Both the position numbers and the translations under genes were made by a program. Under the pieces are notes generated by a model, which had not been told where the DNA came from, made no database searches, and saw nothing but the letters and a program-made list of their open reading frames with translations. From the NCBI GenBank assembly GCA_964547645.1, contig CAZJOM010000010.1:1-64000 (forward strand): DNA of 64,000 nucleotides. Direction: 5' to 3'. Source of the DNA: SZUA-430 sp964547645 (lineage in GTDB: Bacteria > Pseudomonadota > Alphaproteobacteria > Micropepsales > Micropepsaceae). This document shows, one piece after another, positions 15,635 to 23,403 of the stretch (position 1 is the first letter of the stretch; each line of letters starts with the position of its first letter).

Positions 15635-16972
15635 ATGACGTTGATCGGGCGTACTATTGATTCACTTGCGGCCGATCTAGCGGCGGGCAAGACGACGAGC
15701 CGGGCGCTCGTCGAGGCGGCGTTGGTGTCGATTGCAGCAGACAGCACCGCGTTTACGTTGGTTGGCATCGAACGCGCTCGGGTCGAGGCCGATGCGTCGG
15801 ATCGTTTGCGCAAGGCGGGTGTCGTGCCGTCGCTGCTGGCGGGTGTACCGATTTCGATCAAGGACTTGTTCGATGTCGCGGGCGAGACGACGGGCGCTGG
15901 CTCCGCGCTGCTGCGCGATGCGCCCGCGGCTTTGCGCGATGCGCCGCCGGTGGCTCGGTTGCGGGCTGCGGGTGCGGTGATCATCGGGCGTACGCATATG
16001 AGCGAGTTTGCGTTTAGCGGGCTCGGCGCCAATCCGCACTATCCACGTTGCACCAATCCGCATGACGCGTCGCGCGTGCCCGGCGGCTCGAGTTCGGGGG
16101 CGGCGGTGTCGGTGGCGCGCGGGCAAGCAGCGATGGGCCTTGGCACCGACACGGGCGGTTCGACGCGGATTCCGCCATCGTTTTGCGGTGTTGTCGGCTT
16201 CAAGCCGACGCAGGCGCGGGTGACGCGTGACGGCGCATTTCCGCTTTCGGAGTCGTTGGATAGTATAGGGCCGATTGCGAACTCGGTCGCTTGTTGTGCG
16301 CTCGTCGATGGTTTGATCGCGGATACGCCGATCGGGCGGCATCCGGCGCTTGGCGTGGCTGGCTTACGGTTCGCGGTGCCGACGGACTTCGTGCTCGACA
16401 CGACGGATGCCATTGTGGCAGCGGCGTTCGATCGCGCACTGGTGCGATTGACAGACGCGGGTGCGCGGATCGAGCGGCTGCGTGTGCCGGGGTTGGCGCG
16501 CATCCCTGAAATCAACGCACGCGGTACGATCGCGAATGCGGAGGTGTTTGCGTATCACACGCGCGCTGGCTTGCTGAAGCGGCGTGAGGAGTATGATCCA
16601 AATGTCGTGGCGCGCATCGAGGTGGGCGGCCGGATGACGGCGGGCGACTATCTAGATCTGCTGCATGCTCGCGCGGCGTTGACCGCGGAGGTCGATCGGT
16701 TGAGCGCGCCTTACGACGCGCTGCTGTTTCCTACGACGCCGTGCGTCGCGCCGCGGTTCGACGAGATTGCCGAACAGGCGGGGTTTTCCCGCGCCAACGC
16801 GCTCGCTTTGCGTAACCCAAGCGTCGTCAATTTCCTCGATCGCTGCGCGCTTAGTGTACCGATGCATCTCGGCGGCGAGTTGCCGTCTGGTATGATGATC
16901 GTGGGCGAGAGGCTGGGTGACGCGCGACTGCTCGCGATCGGGCATGCCGTTGAGGCGACGCTGCGCGGTTAA
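15635..16972 (+). CDS. amidase signature family enzyme
   Basis: A 445-residue amidohydrolase from the ATG at 15635. The Ser-cisSer-Lys triad is visible: K76 in PISIKDLFDV, the cis-serine in GGSSSG (residues 150-155) and nucleophile S176 in GTDTGGSTRIP. The family includes GatA, aryl-acylamidases and allophanate hydrolases. Without gatB or gatC beside it and with a divergent C-terminal half, a catabolic amidase is more likely than glutamyl-tRNA amidotransferase. No signal peptide, so cytosolic. It ends overlapping the convergent gene at 16969 by 4 bases. Confidence 0.88.
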   Translation: MTLIGRTIDSLAADLAAGKTTSRALVEAALVSIAADSTAFTLVGIERARVEADASDRLRKAGVVPSLLAGVPISIKDLFDVAGETTGAGSALLRDAPAALRDAPPVARLRAAGAVIIGRTHMSEFAFSGLGANPHYPRCTNPHDASRVPGGSSSGAAVSVARGQAAMGLGTDTGGSTRIPPSFCGVVGFKPTQARVTRDGAFPLSESLDSIGPIANSVACCALVDGLIADTPIGRHPALGVAGLRFAVPTDFVLDTTDAIVAAAFDRALVRLTDAGARIERLRVPGLARIPEINARGTIANAEVFAYHTRAGLLKRREEYDPNVVARIEVGGRMTAGDYLDLLHARAALTAEVDRLSAPYDALLFPTTPCVAPRFDEIAEQAGFSRANALALRNPSVVNFLDRCALSVPMHLGGELPSGMMIVGERLGDARLLAIGHAVEATLRG

Positions 16973-17607
16973 GCGGCGTCGGCGGCTGCGTCAGGCTTTG
17001 CGGTGCCGGCTCCGGCCTTCGGTTTGCCGATGGCGAGGCCGTTACCGAAGGAGACCGTGAGGGGTAGCGCCACGGCCTTCGTCGGTCGCGTGAAGAGCGT
17101 CGCACTTTCGCACTTGATGGTGCCGGTGCCGTGGGCTTTGCCGAGCCTTGCGAACATGATGCGGCCGTCTTGAATGCGAAGGCTCGCGCTCTCGACGGTC
17201 AGAGAGATCGTCACTTCGAATTCGATTTCAGGTCCGATCTCCGAATGGTCGAGCATGATCTGCAGGCGTGGTTTGTGCGTGGACCGTATGTCGTGCTTCG
17301 AGAGCGCGTGGTCGATGATCTGATCGGGCGGGAACTTTGTGCGGTCGGTGTATTGCGCGAGATCGCGGCGCGTATTCCAGGCTGCCGCCAAGATGTCGAT
17401 GACTTTGACGTCGAGCGCCGCCTGTAGCGCTTCTGTCGCGCTTTGCGCCGCGTGGTTTTGCAGGAGAGCGGGAGCCGCGGTGAGCAGCGCCTGTACGCCG
17501 CGCATGCCCGCGGTGGCGTTCAGCGCAGTCAGGGCATCTTTGCGGACACTCGGGTTGTCGAAGTCGAAGAACTGAACAAGCGTGGCGGCAGGCGGCGGCG
17601 TCTTCAT
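16969..17607 (-). CDS. conserved hypothetical protein, coupled to the PAN-domain gene
   Basis: A 212-residue protein with no family I recognise. The ATG at 17607 overlaps the upstream stop (ATGA), so it is translated after the PAN-domain gene. The N-terminal half is helical and repeat-like (SVRKDALTALNATAGMRGVQALL, then SATEALQAALDVKVIDILAAAW), a HEAT-like pattern. The C-terminal half is beta-rich (EIEFEVTISLTVESASLRI, then ATLFTRPTKAVALPLTVSFG) and ends in a Lys/Ala-rich tail. No signal peptide. The tight coupling suggests the two proteins work together, perhaps at the inner membrane. Confidence 0.65.
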   Translation of the reverse strand: MKTPPPAATLVQFFDFDNPSVRKDALTALNATAGMRGVQALLTAAPALLQNHAAQSATEALQAALDVKVIDILAAAWNTRRDLAQYTDRTKFPPDQIIDHALSKHDIRSTHKPRLQIMLDHSEIGPEIEFEVTISLTVESASLRIQDGRIMFARLGKAHGTGTIKCESATLFTRPTKAVALPLTVSFGNGLAIGKPKAGAGTAKPDAAADAA

Positions 17608-18746
17608 GCGAAGGCTCCATCGGCAACGGCGAGGATACGGGTTTCGGGTGCGGCGACAGCGGCAGAGTTGCGCACGATGAAGCGCAAGCTCATGTCGGGC
17701 TTGTCCGTGCTCTCGACGGCGACGACGTGACGGTCCATGCCGTTCGAGACAAGGCGCGTGGTGATGCGGGTCAGCATGCGGCGCTGATGCGACTTCCAAT
17801 AGACGCCGGCACCGCCGAGCATGAAGGCGATCGCGCCGATCACGGCCCAGAGCGGGAGGCCGCGTGGACGTGCCGCGGGGAATGACGGCCGTGGCGCCGG
17901 CGTTGCGATTTGTGCTGGCGGCGATAGTGTTGCGGCGGGTTTGGAAGCTTCTGCTACGCTGGATTCAGCGGGCACCTCGGGTGCCACCTCTGCGACTGGC
18001 GGGAACGGCGGCGGGACGATGTCCCGCGGCGGTTCGATTGGCGTCGGCATCTCAACGGTCGGCACTTCGCCAGCGGTGGTGATCGCCTCGGCGGCAGGTA
18101 TTTCTGTGGATGGCGCATCCGACGGTGCCGGGGTCGGGCGCGGCGGCAGTGGAAATGCGATGACCAGTGGATGCCCGAGCCGCGGTGGCGGCGGAATGAT
18201 TTCCTCTATTGGCGACGGCGCAACCTCTGCGGTTGGGGTGACCTCGGGCATTGTTGAGGTTGTGTGCGTTGGTGTCGGTAGGGGCGGTGGCGCGATCTCG
18301 ACTGTGTCGTCCGCGACCGGCGCCATCGTGCTTTGCGCCCGCTCAAGCAGGCGTTTCAAGCGGCAAATGCCCACGGGGCGTTCCAGTGTTGGGCGCTGAT
18401 AGTCAGACCGCTGACAATCGTTGTTGGCACTGCAGGCGGCATGGCATTGCGCGGCCTCAGCCTCTTCGTCGACGTTGCGGCGGTTGAACTTGATTCCCAG
18501 AAATCCGCCAGGCAGCGATCTGATGACGCCTTTCAATGCGGCGGGATCGATTGCGCCTTCGCCGACTGGCACCAGAGTAAATGACTCATCGTCCTCGCCT
18601 GGCGTGACCGCGAGCACGGAGAAATCCGTAAGCTTATTCGCGTCGCCTTTGGGTACGGACGTATCCTGGCCGCTTGCAGGTAGCAACCCTGCAGCGAGCA
18701 CAACTGCCCCGATTAATACCCCACAGCAGAGGCGCTTGGCGGTCAT
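17604..18746 (-). CDS. membrane protein with signal peptide, PAN/Apple-like domain and proline-rich linker
   Basis: A 380-residue protein; the ATG at 18746 follows AAAGGG by 9 bases. It begins with a signal peptide (to about residue 27). Residues about 75-135 look like a PAN/Apple domain: GGFLGIKFNRRNV, then cysteines in AAQCHAACSANNDCQ and GICRLKRL, the usual disulfide ladder. About 170 residues of Pro/Thr/Ala-rich linker follow, then one membrane helix (LWAVIGAIAFMLGGAGVYW) and a cytosolic tail. PAN domains bind sugars or proteins. Expected topology is a periplasmic ligand-binding head on a long stalk. The coupled gene downstream probably encodes its partner. Confidence 0.65.
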   Translation of the reverse strand: MTAKRLCCGVLIGAVVLAAGLLPASGQDTSVPKGDANKLTDFSVLAVTPGEDDESFTLVPVGEGAIDPAALKGVIRSLPGGFLGIKFNRRNVDEEAEAAQCHAACSANNDCQRSDYQRPTLERPVGICRLKRLLERAQSTMAPVADDTVEIAPPPLPTPTHTTSTMPEVTPTAEVAPSPIEEIIPPPPRLGHPLVIAFPLPPRPTPAPSDAPSTEIPAAEAITTAGEVPTVEMPTPIEPPRDIVPPPFPPVAEVAPEVPAESSVAEASKPAATLSPPAQIATPAPRPSFPAARPRGLPLWAVIGAIAFMLGGAGVYWKSHQRRMLTRITTRLVSNGMDRHVVAVESTDKPDMSLRFIVRNSAAVAAPETRILAVADGAFA

Positions 18747-18894
18747 GGACGCGCGCCCTTTTCGAATCACGTTGTGATTGACGCTAGTGTGCCACGCTCT
18801 GCGATACGAGTGTGAAACGATGAGATTTCGTTGTGGCTATGGCGCTGTCGCCCCCGTCAAATAAGTCCGTGTACGGTGCGATCGGTTTGCAGCG

Positions 18895-19617
18895 CTACCC
18901 TGGCGCCGGTCGCGCGCGTTGGTTGTAGAGGAGTTTGCGCAGGCGGTCTTGTTCTTCCTTCGACATTTTCGATGGGTCGATCGAGAGGTCGCTGCCTACG
19001 GCCATGCCTCGTTTGACGGCAGGGCGTTCCGCGAGTTCGTCCATCCAGCGTTTGACGTATTTGAAGTCGTCGATGTCCTGGCCGTAGGCTTTGTAGTTCA
19101 CACTCCACGGATACGAGATCATGTCGGCGATCGTGTAGTCGCGGCCGGCGAGATAGGGGCGGTCGTAGAGGCGGTTGTTCATTACGCCGAAGAGACGGTT
19201 GACCTCGTCCGTGAAGCGGCGCACGGCGTAGCTTTGTTCGCCTTGGCTGTCGCCGAGGCGGCGGAAATGGCCGCACTCGCCGAACTTCGGGCCTTGGTTC
19301 GCCATCTGCCAGACCACCCACTGCGTGACTTCGGTCTTGCCGCGCACATCTTGCGGCCAGAACTTTCCGGCTTTTTCCGCAAGGTACATCATGATGGCAC
19401 CGGATTCGAAGGCGCTGATCGGTTCGCCGCCGCCTTTCGGTTCTCGGTCGACGATTGCGGGCATCCGGTTGTTCGGACCGATCTTCAGGAACGCATCAGA
19501 GAATTGATCGCCTTGACCGATGCGCAGCGGGATCATGTTGTACGGGATCGCTGCTTCCTCAAGCAGGATCGTGACCTTCTTTCCGTTTGGCGTCGGCCAA
19601 AAGTAGAGATCGATCAT
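18895..19617 (-). CDS. glutathione S-transferase family protein, YfcG/YghU-like
   Basis: A 240-residue GST; the ATG at 19617 follows GAAGG by 7 bases. The thioredoxin-like domain begins MIDLYFWPTPNGKKVTILLEE with the TPNGKK motif of nu-class (Ure2p/YfcG) enzymes, where threonine and asparagine replace the catalytic serine or tyrosine. PAIVDREP (cis-Pro) and ISAFESGAIMMYLAEK (glutathione-binding ES) follow. The helical domain contains DRPYLAGRDYTIADMISYPW. Such proteins act as glutathione-dependent disulfide reductases in the cytosol. Confidence 0.87.
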   Translation of the reverse strand: MIDLYFWPTPNGKKVTILLEEAAIPYNMIPLRIGQGDQFSDAFLKIGPNNRMPAIVDREPKGGGEPISAFESGAIMMYLAEKAGKFWPQDVRGKTEVTQWVVWQMANQGPKFGECGHFRRLGDSQGEQSYAVRRFTDEVNRLFGVMNNRLYDRPYLAGRDYTIADMISYPWSVNYKAYGQDIDDFKYVKRWMDELAERPAVKRGMAVGSDLSIDPSKMSKEEQDRLRKLLYNQRARPAPG

Positions 19618-19708
19618 GGGCGCACCTTCGCATGTGAGTATCGATTGCGCGATTAAGGACGTCGCGCGGTGCGCGCGCAAGGCGGCGAACAACAACGATT
19701 GGCGGAGA

Positions 19709-21049
19709 TTACGGGAGTGGCGGCAGCGCGGGCTCTTCGTAGCTCAGCGTCGCGAACTCCGGAATCACTTCGTCTTCGAGTTCGACGATGCGCACGACGC
19801 GTTGGGCGCAGGCGGTTTCGATCTTCTTGGCGAGTTCAGGAGCGGGTGCGGTAACTACCGGTTTCGCGGCGCAGCGTTGGCCGATCTCGCCGCTGAGGCG
19901 TTCCCCACCCGCGGCGCAGTAGAGGCCGCTGCCGTCGGGTTGAACGGAGAAGCGCACGCCGTTTGTGTTGAAGCGTTTGGCGAGGTGGTTGAGGACCTGA
20001 ATGCGCGCTGCGCTATCTTCCGGCGACATGCGGCGCGGGGTTTTGTGCATTTGCGTGATCGGGAGAGCTTCGATCGCGCGTAGGGTCGGCTTCTCGCCGG
20101 ACGCCGCAGCGAGGTGAACGCGGGCGACGAGACCGTAGTCGCGGCAGATATCAAAGCGGCTCATGTCCTGCGTGCCCCAGTGCATGAAGTTGCCGAGGCC
20201 ATAGAAGACCGGTTTGCCGCCGACGATCTCGATGCCGTTCGGGACGTGGTGGTGGTGGCCGACGACGAGGTCCGCGCCTTGGGCCAATGCGCCGGTCAGG
20301 CGAGTGCGGTCGGTGGCGCTGGTGTTGACCTCAAACTCTTGGCCGTAGTGAACCGAAAGGATGCGGTAGTCGGCTGCCGTTGCGGCGAGCGCCGCGGTTG
20401 CTTCGTTGAAGTCGCGGTCGTTGCCGTAAGAGAGTTGGCCGGGGCGGTCTTCGTCTTCGGATGGCGCGTCGTAACCGCTGCCGATGATGCCGAGGGCGCT
20501 GATCGCGAATGTCTTCCCTTTCACGGTCATGAGCACCGGTGTGCGTGCGGTTTTGCGGCTGGCGCCGAGGCCGGTGTTGGCAACGCCGATTTCCTTCAAT
20601 TGCTTTAGAGTTTCGCGCGCGCCCTCAAGGCCGAAGTCCATGGCGTGGTTGTTGGCGGTCGAGAAGACGTTGAGGCCGATCTGCATGAGGTGTCGCACGC
20701 CACTTGGGTGGGTGCGGAAGCCGAACAGCTTTAGGTTTGCTTTCAGATCGTTGCGGTCCGTTACGACGGTTTCGAGATTTGCGAAATTGATGTCGCCGGT
20801 AATCTCGTGCGCGATCAACGCCGACGCGTCGCTCCAAGCGAGGCGCATGCCATGCTTGGTCCCGAAGCTCGCGTAGACGGGTTCGAAACTTCCGTTAAGT
20901 CCGGTGTCACCAGCGAGTGTGATCGTGATTTCGGTCTCGTTGCTTTGAGTCTGGCTGGCAATGGGGGCAGGTTTTTGCTCCGCCCCGGCGCTGGTGACAG
21001 TCGCGAGCAGCGAGATCGTAACGACGAAGTTGCGAAGAAGCGTTATCAT
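19709..21049 (-). CDS. CapA family (PgsA-like) secreted protein
   Basis: A 446-residue member of the CapA/PgsA metallophosphatase-like family. After a signal peptide (from the ATG at 21049) come TLAGDTGL, NFANLETVVTD, STANNHAMDFG, VHYGQEF, DLVVGHHHHVPNGIEI and VFYGLGNFMHW, in the family order. Members support poly-gamma-glutamate capsule export, but many, as here, lie outside pgsBC clusters and their activity is undefined. About 130 residues after the catalytic part form a C-terminal extension rich in Ala/Pro/Glu. A GTG at 21076 is a longer alternative start without a better Shine-Dalgarno sequence. Confidence 0.82.
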   Translation of the reverse strand: MITLLRNFVVTISLLATVTSAGAEQKPAPIASQTQSNETEITITLAGDTGLNGSFEPVYASFGTKHGMRLAWSDASALIAHEITGDINFANLETVVTDRNDLKANLKLFGFRTHPSGVRHLMQIGLNVFSTANNHAMDFGLEGARETLKQLKEIGVANTGLGASRKTARTPVLMTVKGKTFAISALGIIGSGYDAPSEDEDRPGQLSYGNDRDFNEATAALAATAADYRILSVHYGQEFEVNTSATDRTRLTGALAQGADLVVGHHHHVPNGIEIVGGKPVFYGLGNFMHWGTQDMSRFDICRDYGLVARVHLAAASGEKPTLRAIEALPITQMHKTPRRMSPEDSAARIQVLNHLAKRFNTNGVRFSVQPDGSGLYCAAGGERLSGEIGQRCAAKPVVTAPAPELAKKIETACAQRVVRIVELEDEVIPEFATLSYEEPALPPLP

Positions 21050-21131
21050 CGTCTGCAGTTTTGACTGATCTGCCACAGCAACGAAAGCAAAGACAACTCA
21101 CGCGGGAGTTGACTGGCGGTCAGAGCAAATT

Positions 21132-21155
21132 TGAAGCGAAGTGATCTGAAGCGAA
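21132..21155 (+). repeat. direct repeat TGAAGCGAA x2 upstream of 21169
   Basis: TGAAGCGAA occurs at 21132-21140 and again at 21147-21155, a 15-base period, 14 bases before the ATG at 21169. It could be a regulator-binding site for that gene or for divergent capA. No Shine-Dalgarno sequence is seen before 21169. Confidence 0.4.
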
Positions 21156-21168
21156 TCGTTTTTTCGTA

Positions 21169-21990
21169 ATGAGCAAAATGCAGGCACCAGGATCGGACAC
21201 CCCCGACGGGAGCGCAGCACCGCCAGGCGGTGGCTCAGCGACGCCGCATCGTGGTCAATCGCGTTTGTCCGAGCTTGGCCTGATCGTTCGGGCAGTGCCG
21301 GTGTTCGACTTGCGAAAGGGCACGGCCAGCACCTTCTTTTGTATTCCAGCGCGCGTCACCTCCGGCGGGAATGCCTTCGGATATCACCTCTTAAGCGGCG
21401 CGTTGGAGTCGACATTGGCTGCGGTCGATCTCGAATTAGTGGACTCGGCGATCGCTTATGCCGCTCGTTTTGATGAGGCGAAGATCATCGCCGCCATCGG
21501 AACGACGGTTTCCTATTCGACCCTAGCCGAACCGAAATCGCGGGCGGCCTATTTGGCGAAGCTCAAAACGGCATCGTTTCCGAATAACCCGTTGGTGGTG
21601 AAGGTGGAGATGATTCCTCCTGGAACGCCGACCGAGCGGCTCTCAACGATCGTGGGCTACGTGAAGGCGGGTGGCTGGAGAGCATTTGTGAGCGTTGCCG
21701 ATTTCCAGGCAAGGACTTGGACGGCCGGTTCGGTGGCGGCTGTCGCAGGCATCGGCCTGATGGTGGAGCCCGCGGATGATGCGGCGGTGGTCCAGCAGAA
21801 GGCGAGAGCTCTTCTGGCACTGTGCGCGGCACAGAATGCGGTTTCGTTCATGGATGGGTTGGTGCTGTCCGAGGCGGTCGAGGCGGCTGTAATCGAAGGC
21901 GTTCGGTTTGGGACGGGGCCTGGGCTCAGCCTTATCATGTTTCCAATGAACGGCGGCTTGCCGAAGGTGCCATTGCCGGCGCGCAGTTAG
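21169..21990 (+). CDS. hypothetical protein with a possible degenerate EAL-like fold
   Basis: A 273-residue protein without a signal peptide. After a Gly/Ser/Pro-rich N-terminus it has AVPVFDLRKGTASTFFCIPAR, a segment recalling the start of the degenerate, EAL-like TIM-barrel proteins of alphaproteobacteria (P-V-W/F-D-xxK-x-A-xxxxxC). Regular beta-alpha alternation follows (LVVKVEMIPPG, GGWRAFVSVADF, GIGLMVEPADD) and ends GVRFGTGPGLS. None of the EAL metal- or c-di-GMP-binding residues is evident, so any role would be non-catalytic. The family link is a tentative impression. Divergent from capA. Confidence 0.45.
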   Translation: MSKMQAPGSDTPDGSAAPPGGGSATPHRGQSRLSELGLIVRAVPVFDLRKGTASTFFCIPARVTSGGNAFGYHLLSGALESTLAAVDLELVDSAIAYAARFDEAKIIAAIGTTVSYSTLAEPKSRAAYLAKLKTASFPNNPLVVKVEMIPPGTPTERLSTIVGYVKAGGWRAFVSVADFQARTWTAGSVAAVAGIGLMVEPADDAAVVQQKARALLALCAAQNAVSFMDGLVLSEAVEAAVIEGVRFGTGPGLSLIMFPMNGGLPKVPLPARS

Positions 21991-22056
21991 GTGCCCATCG
22001 CGCTTTTCCGAGAATTGCCCTAGGGTCACTCCAACGAACCAAGGGGGCGGGCGTTG

Positions 22057-23382
22057 ATGGCTGCGGCAACTGAATCTCAACCGGCGAAGATTCCGCCCAA
22101 GGCGGTCATTGCTGTCGTCATCGGCAATTGGCTCGAGTTCTACGACTTCATCGTTTTTACGTTCTTTGCCGTGATGATCAGCCAAGCGTTCTTTCCGCCG
22201 GAGTTGATGAGCGGCGGGTTGAGCGATGCGGAGAAGGATCTCTTCGGTCTGTTGCTGGCGCTGGCGACTTTCTGGGCTGGGTTCTTTACTCGACCGGTTG
22301 GGGCGGCGGTGATCGGCGCCTATGGCGATCGCGCGGGTCGTAAGGCCGCAATGACGTTGACGATCATGTTGATGGCGCTTGGCACGGCTATCGTGGCGTT
22401 GACGCCGTCTTATGCGGTGATCGGGATTTGGGCGCCGATTTTTTTGATCGTCGGGCGTTTGATCCAGGGCTTTTCTTGCGGCGGCGAGGTCGGTGCCGCA
22501 ACCAGTTACTTGCTGGAAGCTGCCCCGGCCGACAAACGCGCCGCGCTTACGGCGTGGCAGGGGACGAGCCAACAGTTCGCCGGCGTTGCGGGGACGGGGT
22601 TGGGGTTGTTCCTGGCTGCGAACTTGAGCGAGGCGCAGCTCTACGATTGGGGATGGCGGGTTCCGTTTTTGATCGGACTTCTGATCATGCCTGTGGGGCT
22701 CTACATCCGCCAAGTTCTGCCGGAGACGATCGAAAAGCACGAGACCCATGGCAGCGGCACCGAAGTGTTAGGCGCGTTGTTTGCCAATCACTGGCGCGCG
22801 ATCTTTCTTGCGGTGCTTTGCATCGTCGGGCCGACGATCTCGACCTACGTGTCGGGCTATATGACGACCTACACGATCAAGACGTTGAAGCACCCGGCCG
22901 ATATCGGGATGTTGGTGACGATGGTCGGTTACATCGCGGGGATCGCGGGGGTGCCGATTGGCGCCTGGATTGCGGATCGGTTCGGCTATCGCAGGTCGGT
23001 CATTCTGCCGCGTGTGATCTTCGTGCTTGTCGTCATGCAGGCTTATATGGCGATTACAGCGCCGGGGTCGAGCGTGGAGACGTTGTTGCTCGTGAATATC
23101 GGATTGAACTTCTTGCTCGCGATGTCGTATGGCGGGCTCTATGTACTGCTGACGGAGGCGTTCCCCAAGGCGGTGCGCTCCAGTGGCTTGTCGATCGCGT
23201 ATGCGATAGCGGTGACGGTGTTCGGCGGATCGACGCAATTGATTATTGCGTGGTTGATCGAGTCGCTGCACAACCCATTGGTGCCGGCTTGGTATCAGAT
23301 CGGCGCCAATCTGCTCTCTTTGGTCGGGATTATCCTGATCGCGTCGGGGCGCACGAAGCAGGCCGTGCCGCAACCTGCGTAG
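22057..23382 (+). CDS. MFS transporter, metabolite:H+ symporter (MHS) type
   Basis: A 441-residue, 12-helix permease. It begins with the MHS landmark IGNWLEFYDFIVFTFFAVMIS. It continues with FFTRPVGAAVIGAYGDRAGRKAAM (helix 2-3 loop), RLIQGFSCGGEVGAATSYLLEAAP (helix 5) and a central WRVPFLIGLLIMPVGLYIRQVLPET, all typical of citrate, proline/betaine or shikimate symporters. AAGGGGG lies about 10 bases before the ATG at 22057. The substrate, probably an organic acid or amino-acid derivative, cannot be told from sequence. Inner membrane. Confidence 0.88.
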   Translation: MAAATESQPAKIPPKAVIAVVIGNWLEFYDFIVFTFFAVMISQAFFPPELMSGGLSDAEKDLFGLLLALATFWAGFFTRPVGAAVIGAYGDRAGRKAAMTLTIMLMALGTAIVALTPSYAVIGIWAPIFLIVGRLIQGFSCGGEVGAATSYLLEAAPADKRAALTAWQGTSQQFAGVAGTGLGLFLAANLSEAQLYDWGWRVPFLIGLLIMPVGLYIRQVLPETIEKHETHGSGTEVLGALFANHWRAIFLAVLCIVGPTISTYVSGYMTTYTIKTLKHPADIGMLVTMVGYIAGIAGVPIGAWIADRFGYRRSVILPRVIFVLVVMQAYMAITAPGSSVETLLLVNIGLNFLLAMSYGGLYVLLTEAFPKAVRSSGLSIAYAIAVTVFGGSTQLIIAWLIESLHNPLVPAWYQIGANLLSLVGIILIASGRTKQAVPQPA

Positions 23383-23403
23383 AGCAAGGGCTGCCGGGCG
23401 GGC

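Noticed and set aside
17821..18399. 192-codon Gly/Ser/Ala-rich plus-strand frame resembling a repetitive surface protein
   Set aside because: It is the mirror of the proline-rich linker of the PAN-domain gene; the minus strand has the start, Shine-Dalgarno and coupled downstream gene.
20870..20890. tRNA-like GGTTCGAA words (also near 26451 and 55446)
   Set aside because: They lie inside well-supported coding genes and have no acceptor or anticodon stems around them.
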